Shown here: positions 25,612 to 34,935 of the stretch, one piece after another | Numbering within the stretch: position 1 is the stretch's first letter | How the letters are laid out: the number at the start of each line of letters is the position of its first letter | From: Qipengyuania xiamenensis | Lineage (GTDB): Bacteria > Pseudomonadota > Alphaproteobacteria > Sphingomonadales > Sphingomonadaceae | DNA length: 64,000 nucleotides | Direction: 5' to 3' | Assembly: GCF_019711495.1 (NCBI RefSeq) | Contig: NZ_JAIGNM010000001.1 | Location: 62,001 to 126,000 of the forward strand | Made by a program: the position numbers and the translations under genes | The notes under the pieces: generated by a model | What the model saw: the letters and a program-made list of their open reading frames with translations, nothing else | Database searches by the model: none | What the model was told of the DNA's origin: nothing

Positions 25612-26363
25612 TGTTCAGCCTCGAAGGTAAAACCGCTCTCGTAACCGGCGCCAGTGGCGGTATCGGCAGTTCGATCGCCTATGCTCTCGCCCGCCAGGGT
25701 GCACGGCTGGCGCTTTCGGGCTCCAATGGCGACAAGCTGCGTGCCTTCCGCGAACAGCTGAACGCGGACACCGGCGGCGACCACGTCGAGATCACCTGCA
25801 ACCTGTCCGACACGACGCAGGTCGAGGAACTCATCCCGGCAACCGTCGACACGCTCGGCAGCATGAATATCCTCGTCAACAATGCGGGCATCACGCGCGA
25901 CAATCTCGCGATGCGCATGAAGGACGAGGAATGGGACGATGTGATCCGCATCAACCTCGAGGCGAGCTTCCGCCTGATGCGCGCCAGTGCGCGTCCGATG
26001 ATGAAGGCCAAGGGCGGCCGCATCATCTCGATCACCAGCGTCGTCGGCCACACCGGCAACCCCGGCCAGATGAACTACGTCGCGGCCAAGGCGGGCCTCA
26101 CCGGCATGTCGAAGAGCCTCGCGCAGGAACTGGCCAGCCGCAATATCACCGTGAACTGCGTGGCTCCGGGCTTCATCCGTACCGCGATGACAGATGCGCT
26201 CAATGACGACCAGAAGGCCGCGATCAACAGCCGCATTCCGATGGGCCGGATGGGCGAGGGTGACGAGATCGGCGCTGCAGTGGCCTATCTCGCCAGCGAC
26301 GAAGCTGCATACGTCACGGGGCAGACGCTCCACGTGAACGGCGGCATGGCGATGCACGGCTAA
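25611..26363 (+). CDS. fabG: 3-oxoacyl-[acyl-carrier-protein] reductase
   Basis: An NADPH-dependent reductase of fatty-acid elongation, 250 residues, of the SDR superfamily. Motifs: TGASGGIGSSIA near residue 13, NNAGITRDNLAMRM (the FabG-specific continuation after NNAG), the Ser in ITSVVGHTGNPGQ, and the Tyr-Lys of NYVAAKAG. The C-terminus ends YVTGQTLHVNGGMAMHG. It is translationally coupled to fabD through TAATG. Together they form the fabD-fabG pair of a standard type II system. Confidence 0.96.
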   Translation: MFSLEGKTALVTGASGGIGSSIAYALARQGARLALSGSNGDKLRAFREQLNADTGGDHVEITCNLSDTTQVEELIPATVDTLGSMNILVNNAGITRDNLAMRMKDEEWDDVIRINLEASFRLMRASARPMMKAKGGRIISITSVVGHTGNPGQMNYVAAKAGLTGMSKSLAQELASRNITVNCVAPGFIRTAMTDALNDDQKAAINSRIPMGRMGEGDEIGAAVAYLASDEAAYVTGQTLHVNGGMAMHG

Positions 26364-26372
26364 GCCCAGGTC

Positions 26373-26897
26373 ATGGGTCGCAAAATCCTAGCGTTGATGG
26401 CGCCGTTGATGGCGCTGGCAGTGCCCGCACAAGCGCAAGACGTGCCGATCGCGGATATCTGCATCGAGACCCCCGAAGCGGCAGAAGCTGGCGAGAGACT
26501 GCTGGATGCGTTTCTCGCTCGGATGGGGAAGGGCACTGAGGAAGTTGATCCAAGCGTTCTCTTTTCGGAGCACTACTCGCAGTGCTCGGCTGGTCTGGAA
26601 TTGAGCGAAGATCAGGATACGCACTACCGCGAGCTGGTGCTTCACTCGCTCATAGCCCGCTCCAGCCGGCTGAGGCTGAAGACCAAGGGCGTGAGCGATG
26701 AGTTCGTCGAAGGTGTCCTCGATCTGGAACGGTCCGGGGTCGAAGGTGAAGCTCACACCGAGGCGCTCATGGAACTTTACCTGAGCGAAACCCGGCAGGG
26801 TAAGCTCAGCGCGGAAGCCGAAGAAGTCGCTGCCGAACTGCTCGCAATCCATTCCTCCGCGGTCATGGCCGTCGAGCGGCTTCGATCCGAGCCCTGA
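26373..26897 (+). CDS. Small secreted protein of unknown function
   Basis: A 174-residue protein with a clear signal peptide (MGRKILALMAPLMALAVPAQA). The mature part is mostly helical and strongly acidic, with two cysteines (ICIET and QCSAG) that could pair. No family was recognised. It begins 9 bp after fabG and so may be part of that operon. 157 bp separate it from dnaN. Codon use is similar to the neighbours, supporting a genuine gene. Confidence 0.65.
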   Translation: MGRKILALMAPLMALAVPAQAQDVPIADICIETPEAAEAGERLLDAFLARMGKGTEEVDPSVLFSEHYSQCSAGLELSEDQDTHYRELVLHSLIARSSRLRLKTKGVSDEFVEGVLDLERSGVEGEAHTEALMELYLSETRQGKLSAEAEEVAAELLAIHSSAVMAVERLRSEP

Positions 26898-27054
26898 AGT
26901 TTTGCGAAAGTGATGGTTATCCCCAAGGGAAATCCGCGCTTTGGCGGGTGAACCTTGCCCGTCATGACAGCATGGCTAAGGTCGTTATCCGTATTCCGGC
27001 GCTTGTGGGGCGATTCCGGCCTTCACAACGCCCAAAAGGGACGAAAGAAGGACC

Positions 27055-28179
27055 ATGAAGGCCACAATCGAACGCGCGACGCTGCTGCGCTGTCTCTCTC
27101 ATGTTCAGTCGGTGGTCGAACGCCGCAACACCATCCCCATTCTCTCGAACGTGCTGATCGAGGCCGAGGGTGACGGGCTGCGCGTGATGGCGACCGACCT
27201 CGACCTGCAGGTCGTCGAGCACATGGATGCCGCCAGCGTCGAGAGCGAGGGATCGATCACCGTTTCCGCGCACCTGTTGTTCGATATTGCCCGCAAGCTG
27301 CCCGAAGGCAGCCAGGTCAGCCTCGAAACCGCCGAAAACCGCATGGACGTGAAGGCCGGCCGCAGCCGCTTCAAGCTGCCGACGCTGCCGCGCGACGATT
27401 TCCCGGTGATCGTGGAAGGCGACCTTCCGACCAGCTTTTCGCTTCCGGCAAAAACGCTCGCCGAGATGATCGACCGTACGCGTTTCGCGATCTCGACCGA
27501 GGAAACCCGTTATTACCTCAACGGCATCTTCCTGCACGTATCGGATGAAGACCAGCCGGTGCTGAAGGCCGCCGCGACCGACGGACATCGCCTCGCACGT
27601 TTCACGCTGGCGCGCCCCGAGGGTGCAGAGGGCATGCCCGACGTGATCGTCCCGCGCAAAGCCGTTGCCGAGCTGCGCAAGCTGCTCGACGAGAAGATGG
27701 ACGGCGACGTCCAGATCGACCTGTCGGCCAGCAAGATCCGCTTCACGCTCGGCGGTGAAGGTGGCGTGGTCCTGACCAGCAAGCTGATCGACGGCACCTT
27801 CCCCGATTACTCGCGCGTCATTCCCACCGGTAACGACAAGCTGCTGAAGATCGACCCGAAGAGCTTCTTCGCCGGTGTCGACCGCGTGGCGACCATCGCC
27901 ACCGAGAAGACCCGCGCGGTCAAGATGGGCCTCGACAAAGACAAGGTCACGCTGACCGTGACCTCGCCCGACAACGGCACGGCATCGGAAGAACTGGCTG
28001 CCGAATACGGCTCGGACGGGTTCGAGATCGGCTTCAATGCCGGCTACCTCAAGGACATCCTCAGCCAGATCGACAGCGACCAGGTGGAAATCCATCTCGC
28101 CGACGCCGGTGCTCCGACGCTGATCCGCAAGAATGACGACAGCCCGGCACTCTACGTGCTGATGCCGATGCGCGTCTGA
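27055..28179 (+). CDS. dnaN: DNA polymerase III subunit beta (sliding clamp)
   Basis: The beta clamp encircles DNA and tethers replicative polymerase and other enzymes. The 374-residue protein has the three repeated clamp domains, with MKATIERATLLRCLSHVQSVVERRNTIPILSNVLIEA at the N-terminus (given only for its start), MIDRTRFAISTEETRYYLNG in domain two, and the C-terminal hydrophobic-pocket end LYVLMPMRV, where clamp-binding peptides dock. The length is normal. The gene stands away from any dnaA and lies between two small secreted-protein genes, an arrangement that gives no evidence for a replication origin here. Confidence 0.98.
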   Translation: MKATIERATLLRCLSHVQSVVERRNTIPILSNVLIEAEGDGLRVMATDLDLQVVEHMDAASVESEGSITVSAHLLFDIARKLPEGSQVSLETAENRMDVKAGRSRFKLPTLPRDDFPVIVEGDLPTSFSLPAKTLAEMIDRTRFAISTEETRYYLNGIFLHVSDEDQPVLKAAATDGHRLARFTLARPEGAEGMPDVIVPRKAVAELRKLLDEKMDGDVQIDLSASKIRFTLGGEGGVVLTSKLIDGTFPDYSRVIPTGNDKLLKIDPKSFFAGVDRVATIATEKTRAVKMGLDKDKVTLTVTSPDNGTASEELAAEYGSDGFEIGFNAGYLKDILSQIDSDQVEIHLADAGAPTLIRKNDDSPALYVLMPMRV

Positions 28180-28184
28180 TCGCG

Positions 28185-28592
28185 ATGAAAAATGCAATAA
28201 TCGCGGCTGCGACCGGCCTCATGCTGGCGGCCACTCCGATGCAGGCGCAGGAAACCGCGCCTGCTCCTGCCGGGCCGACGATGCAGGACGATCTCGATTG
28301 CGCGATCTTCCTCGCTTACGTCCTCGGCACCATGGAACAGGCGCAAGCTACCGAAGAGGAAAAGACCGGCGTGATGGTCGGCATGATCTTCTTCATCGGC
28401 CGCTACGAGGGTGCCGGAGGCGATGATATCGAGGGCGCCATGGTGGAACGCTTCAAAGAATTCCAGCCAAGCGATCTCGACCGCCTGAGGATGCCATGCG
28501 CGGCGCGGATGGAAAGCATGGGCTCGCGCCTAATCAGCGCCGGGGATGCCATTACCCAGATCGAGAAGCGCCGGGCCAAGACCGGCCAGTAA
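28185..28592 (+). CDS. Small secreted protein of unknown function
   Basis: A 135-residue protein with a signal peptide (MKNAIIAAATGLMLAATPMQA) and a mature helical domain with two cysteines (DCAIFLAYV and MPCAARMES). The region TGVMVGMIFFIGRYEGAGGDD is well defined, but I cannot link it to a named family. The gene follows dnaN by only 5 bp and is probably cotranscribed with it. Its general pattern (short signal, Ala-rich linker, two Cys) recalls the protein just upstream of dnaN, but I see no convincing sequence identity between them. Confidence 0.68.
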   Translation: MKNAIIAAATGLMLAATPMQAQETAPAPAGPTMQDDLDCAIFLAYVLGTMEQAQATEEEKTGVMVGMIFFIGRYEGAGGDDIEGAMVERFKEFQPSDLDRLRMPCAARMESMGSRLISAGDAITQIEKRRAKTGQ

Positions 28593-28658
28593 GCGCGAAT
28601 TTGGGCCTCGCTTTCGCTGGCCTGCGCACCTAGTGTCCCTTGCAAGAGGAGAGACGCT

Positions 28659-29738
28659 ATGCAGCAGGTTCATGTCGAAAAATCACAGCTGACCAATGCC
28701 GAACTGGTCGACGTTGACGAGGGTAAACTCGCCGACGGCGCAGTGCGTCTCGCCATCGAGAGCTTTTCGGTCACGGCCAACAATGTGACCTATGCGGTCG
28801 TCGGTGACGGCTTCGGCTACTGGAATTTCTTCCCTGCACCTGAGGGCAAGGGGATCGTCCCCATGTGGGGCCATGCGAAGGTGGTCGAAAGCAACCACCC
28901 CGAATTGGCGGTGGGCGAGCGCGTCTACGGGTACCTCCCCATGGCGACGCATCTCGACGTGATGCCGGGCAAGGTGACCAAGGGCGGTTTCGTCGACATG
29001 GCCGAGCATCGCCAACCGATGAGCCCGATCTACAACCAGTATTCGCGCCTTGCCGCCGATCCCGAGCATGATCCTTCGCGCGAGGGCGAGCGGATGATCT
29101 TCGGCCCGCTTTTCAAGACGGGTTTCCTGATCGAGTACTTCATGCGCAGCGAGGACTGGTTCGGGGCAGGGCAGGTAATCCTCACCAGCGCCTCGTCCAA
29201 AACCGCCATGGGTCTCGCCAGCGTCGCAAAGCGCCGCTCGCCGCAGGTCAAGCGCATCGGCCTGACCTCGGCCGGCAATATCCAGTTCGTGAAGGACAGC
29301 GGCCTCTATAACGAGGTGCTCGCCTATGACGCTGTGGGCGACATCGCGGGCGAACCGAGCGTCACGGTCGATTTCGCGGGAAATGCGAAGCTGCTCGGTC
29401 AGCTGCATCACCACCTCGGCGACAACCTGAAATATTCCTGCCTTGTCGGCGCGACCCATATCGAAGAGCGCGGTTCGGGCATGGGTGGAGGCGGCGACCT
29501 GCCCGGACCGACGCCGACGTTGTTCTTTGCCCCGGACCACGCGGTTGCGCTGTTCAAGGAGCACGGGCCGGAGAAGGCAGGCGCAATGGTGGCCGAGAGC
29601 TGGCACGGCTTCCTCGAAGATGCAGGTGGCTCGATCGATATCGAGCGTCACACCGGACTCGAAGCGGCTCGCAGCGTCTTTGTCGAAATGCTCGGAGGCA
29701 AGATCGATCCCGCCAAGGGGATCGTGATCGAGCCTTAA
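28659..29738 (+). CDS. DUF2855 family protein
   Basis: A 359-residue cytoplasmic protein of the DUF2855 family, distantly like medium-chain dehydrogenases without the zinc site. Typical segments are NNVTYAVVGDGFGYWNFFP, GIVPMWGHAKVVES, GERVYGYLPMATHL, FLIEYFMRSEDWFGA and LTSASSKTAMGLA, the last in the place of the nucleotide-binding strand. The activity is unknown. An AGAGGAGAG site precedes the ATG. It converges on a quinone-oxidoreductase-like gene with a 4-bp overlap of the stop codons. Confidence 0.9.
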   Translation: MQQVHVEKSQLTNAELVDVDEGKLADGAVRLAIESFSVTANNVTYAVVGDGFGYWNFFPAPEGKGIVPMWGHAKVVESNHPELAVGERVYGYLPMATHLDVMPGKVTKGGFVDMAEHRQPMSPIYNQYSRLAADPEHDPSREGERMIFGPLFKTGFLIEYFMRSEDWFGAGQVILTSASSKTAMGLASVAKRRSPQVKRIGLTSAGNIQFVKDSGLYNEVLAYDAVGDIAGEPSVTVDFAGNAKLLGQLHHHLGDNLKYSCLVGATHIEERGSGMGGGGDLPGPTPTLFFAPDHAVALFKEHGPEKAGAMVAESWHGFLEDAGGSIDIERHTGLEAARSVFVEMLGGKIDPAKGIVIEP

Positions 29739-30745
29739 ATTTCGATCGCTATCTTTCCGAAGTGTCCGCCGCTTTCCTGATGGCGGAAGGCATCGGCGAG
29801 GTTTTCGAGCGCGAAGGTGTCACTGATTTCCGGGCGGATGCCGTTCGCCTCGATCGCCGCGATCATGTCCTGCTGCATCTTGCGGCTTCCGACCGTAAGG
29901 CCCTGGACCGTAAGGTTTTTCGAGAACAGCAGCGCGGTCTGCACCGGCCCTGCAAAGCCCGCAAGCACGCCGATTAGCGCCACATGGCCGCCGACACGGG
30001 TCGCCAGCATCGACTGGTCGAGCGTTCCCGCGCCGCCGATTTCGACCACGCAGTCGACTCCGCGGCCGCCGGTGATTTCCAGCGCCTTGGGTCCCCAGGC
30101 TTCGACTTGCTTGTAGTTGATGAGGTGGTCGGCCCCGAGCGCTTTCACACGCTCCAGCTTTTCGTCCGAAGAACTTGTGGCGATCACCGTTGCACCCGCT
30201 GCCTTGGCGAATTGCAGCGCGAAGATCGAAACGCCGCCTGTGCCTTGTACCAGCACCGTGTCTCCGGGCTTGAGCGTGTAATCCACGAAGAGGGCGCGCC
30301 ATGCCGTCAGCCCTGCACAGGTCAGCGTCGCCGCCTCGGCATGGCTGAAACCGGCAGGCGCGCGGGTGAACCAGTGCGTCGGCGCGGTGATTGCCTCGCG
30401 CGCGTAACCGTCGATCCCGTCGCCCGGCACGCGGGTAAATGCGGTTTGCGGCGGTTCGCCGTCAAGCCAGTCGGGGAAGAAGGTGCTGACGACATGGTCG
30501 CCGACAGCGAACTCGGTCACCCCATCGCCGACGGCGGTCACCACGCCCGCGCCGTCGGACATCGGAATGCGCCCTTCGGTGGTAGGAATCATACCTTTCA
30601 CGACCGCGTAGTCGTGATAATTCAGTGAGCTGGCCTTGATATCTACCGTGATTTCTCCCGCTCCGGGAGCGGCGGCATCGTCGATATCGACATAGGCAAG
30701 GGCATCGAGAGTGGAGGGCGTTGCGCCGGTGCGGATCGCCTTCAT
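29735..30745 (-). CDS. Zinc-independent medium-chain dehydrogenase (quinone oxidoreductase-like)
   Basis: A 336-residue MDR-superfamily NAD(P)-dependent oxidoreductase. The N-terminal GroES-like domain has SLNYHDYAVVKG and the GD/V pattern MSDGAGVVTAVGDGV. The Rossmann part has VLVQGTGGVSIFALQFAKAAGATVIAT, LGADHLINYK and VGGHVALIGVL. The catalytic-zinc residues of alcohol dehydrogenases are absent (no Cys-His pair in the first domain), which places it with quinone/enoyl reductases. The start is the ATG that overlaps the preceding amidohydrolase stop; longer open sequence upstream belongs to that gene. The two genes therefore form an operon. Confidence 0.9.
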   Translation of the reverse strand: MKAIRTGATPSTLDALAYVDIDDAAAPGAGEITVDIKASSLNYHDYAVVKGMIPTTEGRIPMSDGAGVVTAVGDGVTEFAVGDHVVSTFFPDWLDGEPPQTAFTRVPGDGIDGYAREAITAPTHWFTRAPAGFSHAEAATLTCAGLTAWRALFVDYTLKPGDTVLVQGTGGVSIFALQFAKAAGATVIATSSSDEKLERVKALGADHLINYKQVEAWGPKALEITGGRGVDCVVEIGGAGTLDQSMLATRVGGHVALIGVLAGFAGPVQTALLFSKNLTVQGLTVGSRKMQQDMIAAIEANGIRPEISDTFALENLADAFRHQESGGHFGKIAIEI

Positions 30746-32493
30746 TCGGCAGCCTCCGCCAGCTCGGCACGCTGCGGCCCGCGGATCAGCCCGCCCGGGG
30801 TCTCGCCCGTCCATTCGCCCTCGCGGAAGGTGACTGCGCCGTTCTTGATCGTTGCGACATAGCCCTCCGCCTTCTGCAGCAGGCGTTTGCCGCCCGCCGG
30901 AAGATCGAAGGCGAGCCATGGCTTGCCGAGCTTGAGGCGTTCCATATCGATGATGTTGATGTCGGCAAGGTAGCCCGGTGCGAGCACGCCGCGATCCTCG
31001 AGGCCGTAGAGCCGCGCGGTATCGGCGCACTGGCGCTTGATCGCATTCTCGAGGCTGATGGTACCGCGCGAGCGGTCACGCACCCAGTGCTGCAGCATGA
31101 AGGTGGGCGAAGCCGCATCGCAGATCGTGCCGCAATGCGCGCCGCCATCAGACAGCGAGTTCACCGTATCGTCCGACTGCTGGAGATCCTTGAGAAAATC
31201 GAGATTGCCGTCTGCGTAATTGAGGATCGGAAGGTAGATGAAACCCTTGCCATCATCGCTGCACAGCAGGTCGTAGGCGTATTCATCGCCCGAAACGCCT
31301 GCTGCCTTGGCGCGTTCGAGAATGCTCTCGGCCGCGGTCGGTTCGTAGTTGAAGTCCGGGTCCATCTCGAACTGCATGTTCCAGCCGCCACACACGACCA
31401 TGATTAGGCCGATGATGTCCTGGTTCACCTCGGAAAAGTCGTGCTGTTCGGCGAGCATCTTGGCCTTGAATTCGGGATCGAACAGCTTCGCTTTCTGCTC
31501 TTCCCACGGCAGGTCCTCGATCTCCTTCCAGCTCGGCTTGAGGCGGAAGGGATGCACGGTGCCCTGCCACGCCATGACGATGCCGTTTCCGCGCAGGGCG
31601 ATCTGGGCGACGATGTTCGCGCCGTTGTCGTTCTCCGCACGCATGGAGGAAATCTGCTCGTCGAGCGGCATTTCCTTGGCGATCGACTGGAGTGCGGCGA
31701 AAGTGACGGGTAGGCCGGTTTCGCGGCTCATCTTGCCCATCCATCCGAATTCGTCCCATTCGCGCATCATGTCGCTGGCCATCTCGAAAACGCCGTGACC
31801 TGCGCGGCCCATGGCGCGCCCGATGGCGACCAGTTCCTCCGCAGTCGCAGTCGTGCCGGGCACGACCTCGCCATCGACATCGCGGTGGAGGACCGTGCGC
31901 GAGGTCGAGAAACCCAGCGCGCCTGCGCGCACGCCTTCCTCGACGATTGCGGACATCTGTTCGATATCTTCGTCGGTCGGGACCGCGCCGGGGCGCTCAC
32001 GGTCGCCGAGCACATAGGCGCGCACCGAGCCATGCGGAACGTGGGTGCCGACATCGACGGTACGCGGCAGCTTTTCGAGGGCGTCGAGATATTCGGGGAA
32101 GGTCTCCCAGTCCCAGCTCATGCCCTCGGCAAGCGCGGTGCCGGGAATATCTTCGACCCCTTCCATCAGGCCGATCAGCCATTCGTGCTTGTCGGGCTTG
32201 GCAGGCGCGAAGCCCACACCGCAATTGCCCATCACGACCGTGGTCACGCCGTGCCAGCTGCTCGGGGCCATTTCCTGGTCCCAGGTCGCCTGCCCGTCGT
32301 AATGCGTATGGATGTCGACGAAGCCGGGCGTCACCAGCAGCCCGCTCGCATCGATCTCCTCAGCCGCATCGCCCGAAACGTTGCCGACCTGTGCGACAAG
32401 TCCGTCTTTCACTGCGATGTCTCCGGTGAAGCGCGGCTCACCGGTTCCGTCGACGATGGTACCGCCACGGATGATTAGATCGAATGCTGGCAT
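30742..32493 (-). CDS. D-aminoacylase-like amidohydrolase (N-acyl-D-amino-acid deacylase family)
   Basis: A 583-residue metal-dependent amidohydrolase. The N-terminal [17 protein letters not shown] is the hallmark of D-aminoacylases and dihydroorotase-like enzymes; the metal-binding HTH pair is at H62 and H64 (DIHTHYDGQ), and a conserved cysteine ligand appears in [11 protein letters not shown]. Later sequence includes [18 protein letters not shown], with the catalytic Asp-Gly-Gly-Ala-His region. The likely reaction is hydrolysis of N-acyl-D-amino acids or a similar amide. The start MPAFDL lies 36 bases inside a longer open frame. It overlaps the downstream dehydrogenase by 4 bp. Confidence 0.9.
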   Translation of the reverse strand: MPAFDLIIRGGTIVDGTGEPRFTGDIAVKDGLVAQVGNVSGDAAEEIDASGLLVTPGFVDIHTHYDGQATWDQEMAPSSWHGVTTVVMGNCGVGFAPAKPDKHEWLIGLMEGVEDIPGTALAEGMSWDWETFPEYLDALEKLPRTVDVGTHVPHGSVRAYVLGDRERPGAVPTDEDIEQMSAIVEEGVRAGALGFSTSRTVLHRDVDGEVVPGTTATAEELVAIGRAMGRAGHGVFEMASDMMREWDEFGWMGKMSRETGLPVTFAALQSIAKEMPLDEQISSMRAENDNGANIVAQIALRGNGIVMAWQGTVHPFRLKPSWKEIEDLPWEEQKAKLFDPEFKAKMLAEQHDFSEVNQDIIGLIMVVCGGWNMQFEMDPDFNYEPTAAESILERAKAAGVSGDEYAYDLLCSDDGKGFIYLPILNYADGNLDFLKDLQQSDDTVNSLSDGGAHCGTICDAASPTFMLQHWVRDRSRGTISLENAIKRQCADTARLYGLEDRGVLAPGYLADINIIDMERLKLGKPWLAFDLPAGGKRLLQKAEGYVATIKNGAVTFREGEWTGETPGGLIRGPQRAELAEAAE

Positions 32494-32553
32494 GATGTGG
32501 CTCCTCTCTCGAAAGAGAAGGTTCCACATTGCAACCTATGAGTCCAGTACGGA

Positions 32554-34035
32554 CTAGGCGGAGCGTTGCGGCATCCGGACAGTCAGCAGGAATCCCAAAC
32601 CGATGAAGAAGAGCAGGTTGATCGAAAGCATGCCGATGCGCTGGCTATCCGACCACAAGGTGAAATACTCTACCAACAGCGGCCCCATCCAGACAGTGAT
32701 TGTGCCCGCGATGGCATAAAGGCCGAAGAATTCCCCGCTGCGGCCCGGCGGTGCGAGGGCGACGAGCATTGTCCTGCCGGATGAAATGCTGGCCGTAATC
32801 GTCATGGCGCCGATGCTCACCGAGGCGAGATAGACGAGGTCCGACAGCGTTTCGAAGATCAGGCTATCCCAGATCACCCGGTTTTCGACGAGGCCGAGGA
32901 AGAGGCTCTGCTGGGTGATTGACAATTGGAAGAGACCAACGAGAACGATGGCTACTATCTCGAGTGCAAGCGCACGCTTCACGCCGATTTTGCTTTCCAG
33001 CCAACCACCGATGATACCGCCCAGAAACGCGAAGACACTTGCGAAGATCGCGTAGCAAAGCATCTCGAGGAAATTCCACTCGAGAAACAGCGCGACATAT
33101 ACCGCTCCAAGCGCGAGCGCGGCTGCCATGCCATCGGCATAGAACATCCGCGCGAGGAGGAATTTCATCAGCTCGCGATACTTGGCCGCCTCGCGCAGGG
33201 TTTGCATGACGCTTCGTGCGCCATCCCGGAAGGCGAGGGGCCAACTGGCTCCTGGCGTCCCGGGGTCCTTCGCGTTGAGGAAAAATACGATCGAGAAGCC
33301 GGCGAGCCAGACGGCGCAAATCGGCCCGGCGAGCCTCGCGTGCTCGAACTTTGCGAGGTCCACCCCGAACTGGGGTTCGGCAAATGGCCAGCCAATCAGT
33401 CCCGGCAGGACGAACAGCACGGCAAGACCGATAAAGATCAGCGAAGAAGCGAGATTGCCAAGCGCCAGGCCGAGGCCAGAGATCATGGCCAGTCGACCGG
33501 GTGAGCCAGCCACGCTCAGCATCGAATTATGCGTCACTTCAGAATAGGTGAAGGTTACATAGGCGGCCACGAGCAGCGCCATGATGACCGGCACCGAGAG
33601 GCCCCGTCCGCCCGGCTCGGCGAACCACAGCATGGCCGAACACAGGGTTATGGTGCCAAGGAAAATGGCGAGGATCGGTTTGAGCCTGCCTCCGCGATCC
33701 AGAGCGGCACCGAGGAAGGGCGCCGTGAGCGCGGCGATCAATCCTGCCCATTTGGTGACCGAGGCGATTGTGGCCTGTCCCTGCGCATTGGCAGAGGCCT
33801 TTGCCGCATTAGGCGCCAGGTGATCGAGCTCTCCACTCGCGAGGAGGTCGGCACCGATGATGTCGCGCGCGAAATAGGGCGCGAAGATGTAGATGACGAT
33901 GAGGATGTAATAGGGATTGCGGGCCCATTCGAAGACCGCCCAGGCAAATCCCGTTTTTCCCAGCGCGCCGCCATCGCCGTGAGCCGGTCTCGCCGCCAGC
34001 GGACGGACGAGAGGGTCGGGCGCGGCGCTTTCCAT
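32554..34035 (-). CDS. MFS transporter, UMF1/Atg22-like
   Basis: A 493-residue inner-membrane carrier with about 12 hydrophobic helices. The sequence FAWAVFEWARNPYYILIVIYIFAPY (given in part) in the first helix is characteristic of the UMF1 group of the major facilitator superfamily, which includes yeast Atg22. GAALDRGGRLKPIL fits the loop 2-3 signature. A hydrophilic insertion (residues about 65-85, rich in Ala and Asn) separates helices 1 and 2. Substrates of bacterial members are unproven, amino acids being the usual guess. The gene lies 18 bp downstream of phaZ and 60 bp upstream of the amidohydrolase gene, on the same strand. Confidence 0.88.
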   Translation of the reverse strand: MESAAPDPLVRPLAARPAHGDGGALGKTGFAWAVFEWARNPYYILIVIYIFAPYFARDIIGADLLASGELDHLAPNAAKASANAQGQATIASVTKWAGLIAALTAPFLGAALDRGGRLKPILAIFLGTITLCSAMLWFAEPGGRGLSVPVIMALLVAAYVTFTYSEVTHNSMLSVAGSPGRLAMISGLGLALGNLASSLIFIGLAVLFVLPGLIGWPFAEPQFGVDLAKFEHARLAGPICAVWLAGFSIVFFLNAKDPGTPGASWPLAFRDGARSVMQTLREAAKYRELMKFLLARMFYADGMAAALALGAVYVALFLEWNFLEMLCYAIFASVFAFLGGIIGGWLESKIGVKRALALEIVAIVLVGLFQLSITQQSLFLGLVENRVIWDSLIFETLSDLVYLASVSIGAMTITASISSGRTMLVALAPPGRSGEFFGLYAIAGTITVWMGPLLVEYFTLWSDSQRIGMLSINLLFFIGLGFLLTVRMPQRSA

Positions 34036-34053
34036 CAGCCGCTTATGCCGTGA

Positions 34054-34914
34054 TCAGGCTGCTGCACGGTCCTCGCCATCCGGTGCATCGAGGAATTCGC
34101 GAAGCGCTGCGACGCTTTCATCCGCGTGGGTCAGCAGGAACAGGTGGCCGCCGCCCTCGATCACCTCGAGGCGCGAATTACGGATGGCGGTGTTGAGGAT
34201 CTTGCCATTGATCAGCGGAACGATCTGGTCGTCATCGCCCATCATGATCAGAACTTCCTTGCTCATGAAGGGCAGGGCGGGAAGGCTGGTCCAGCCGAGC
34301 ATGGCGATGAGCTGGTAGAAATAGCCACGCGGGGAGGGCGGCTTGAGACGGCCGATATGGCTGTCCTTCTGGTGTGCCGCCCCGTCCTTGTCGACCCCGC
34401 CATAGAGCGTCTGGAAGTGCTCGTTCATGAACTTGGGGTCGATGTAACGGCGCGGGTTCGCCATTTTGGTGAGCGCAGCCGGATTGCCCGGCACCATCAG
34501 CATGCCTGCGGTGGTTGCGACGAGCACGAGGCGCCGGGTGCGGCCCGGATACTGGAGCGCATAGTGCTGCGCCATCGCGCCGCCCCAGCTGACACCCATC
34601 ACGTCTACTTCTTCGAGGCCGAGACGATCGAGGATCTGCGTCGCCGTCCAGCTCATAGTGAAGGGATTGTAGGGGATGGTCGGATCGGGGCTTTCACCCG
34701 TGCCCGGCATGTCGAACATGACGAACGCTCGCTCGGTAAGCATTTCGGCAAGCGGTGCGACCGCTTCGATATTCGCGCCGATGCCGTTGAAGAACAACAG
34801 GGGAGGGTGGTCGCTCGGCATGTCGAGCCGCCAATGGGCCACCCGCAATGTACGGCCGCCAACGTCCATCATTTCGACCGTGGCGGTCATGTCGTTCTTC
34901 GTTTTTGCATTCAC
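34054..34914 (-). CDS. phaZ: Intracellular poly(3-hydroxyalkanoate) depolymerase
   Basis: A 286-residue alpha/beta hydrolase closely resembling the medium-chain PHA depolymerase of Pseudomonas. Shared features are LLFFNGIGANIE at the oxyanion hole, the nucleophile elbow GVSWGGAMAQ with S109, LVLVATTAGMLMVPG, NPRRYIDP, YYQL-type FYQLIAMLGWTS, the Asp in MGDDDQIVPLIN and the His in GGGHLFLLTH. It releases hydroxyacids from storage granules. It follows the PHA synthase gene by 21 bp on the same strand, so polymer synthesis and mobilisation are encoded together. A second possible start lies eight codons in. Confidence 0.92.
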   Translation of the reverse strand: MNAKTKNDMTATVEMMDVGGRTLRVAHWRLDMPSDHPPLLFFNGIGANIEAVAPLAEMLTERAFVMFDMPGTGESPDPTIPYNPFTMSWTATQILDRLGLEEVDVMGVSWGGAMAQHYALQYPGRTRRLVLVATTAGMLMVPGNPAALTKMANPRRYIDPKFMNEHFQTLYGGVDKDGAAHQKDSHIGRLKPPSPRGYFYQLIAMLGWTSLPALPFMSKEVLIMMGDDDQIVPLINGKILNTAIRNSRLEVIEGGGHLFLLTHADESVAALREFLDAPDGEDRAAA

Positions 34915-34935
34915 GCGATTTGTCCCGAATGGCCC

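Noticed and set aside
26915-26932. DnaA-box-like GGTTATCCCCAAG upstream of dnaN, suggesting an origin or DnaA control
   Set aside because: One mismatch at a key position (TTATCCCCA for TTATCCACA), a single copy, no AT-rich unwinding region, and no dnaA nearby.
29735-31030. Longer dehydrogenase with about 95 extra N-terminal residues
   Set aside because: The extra sequence lies inside the amidohydrolase gene in another frame; the family begins at the ATG overlapping that gene's stop.
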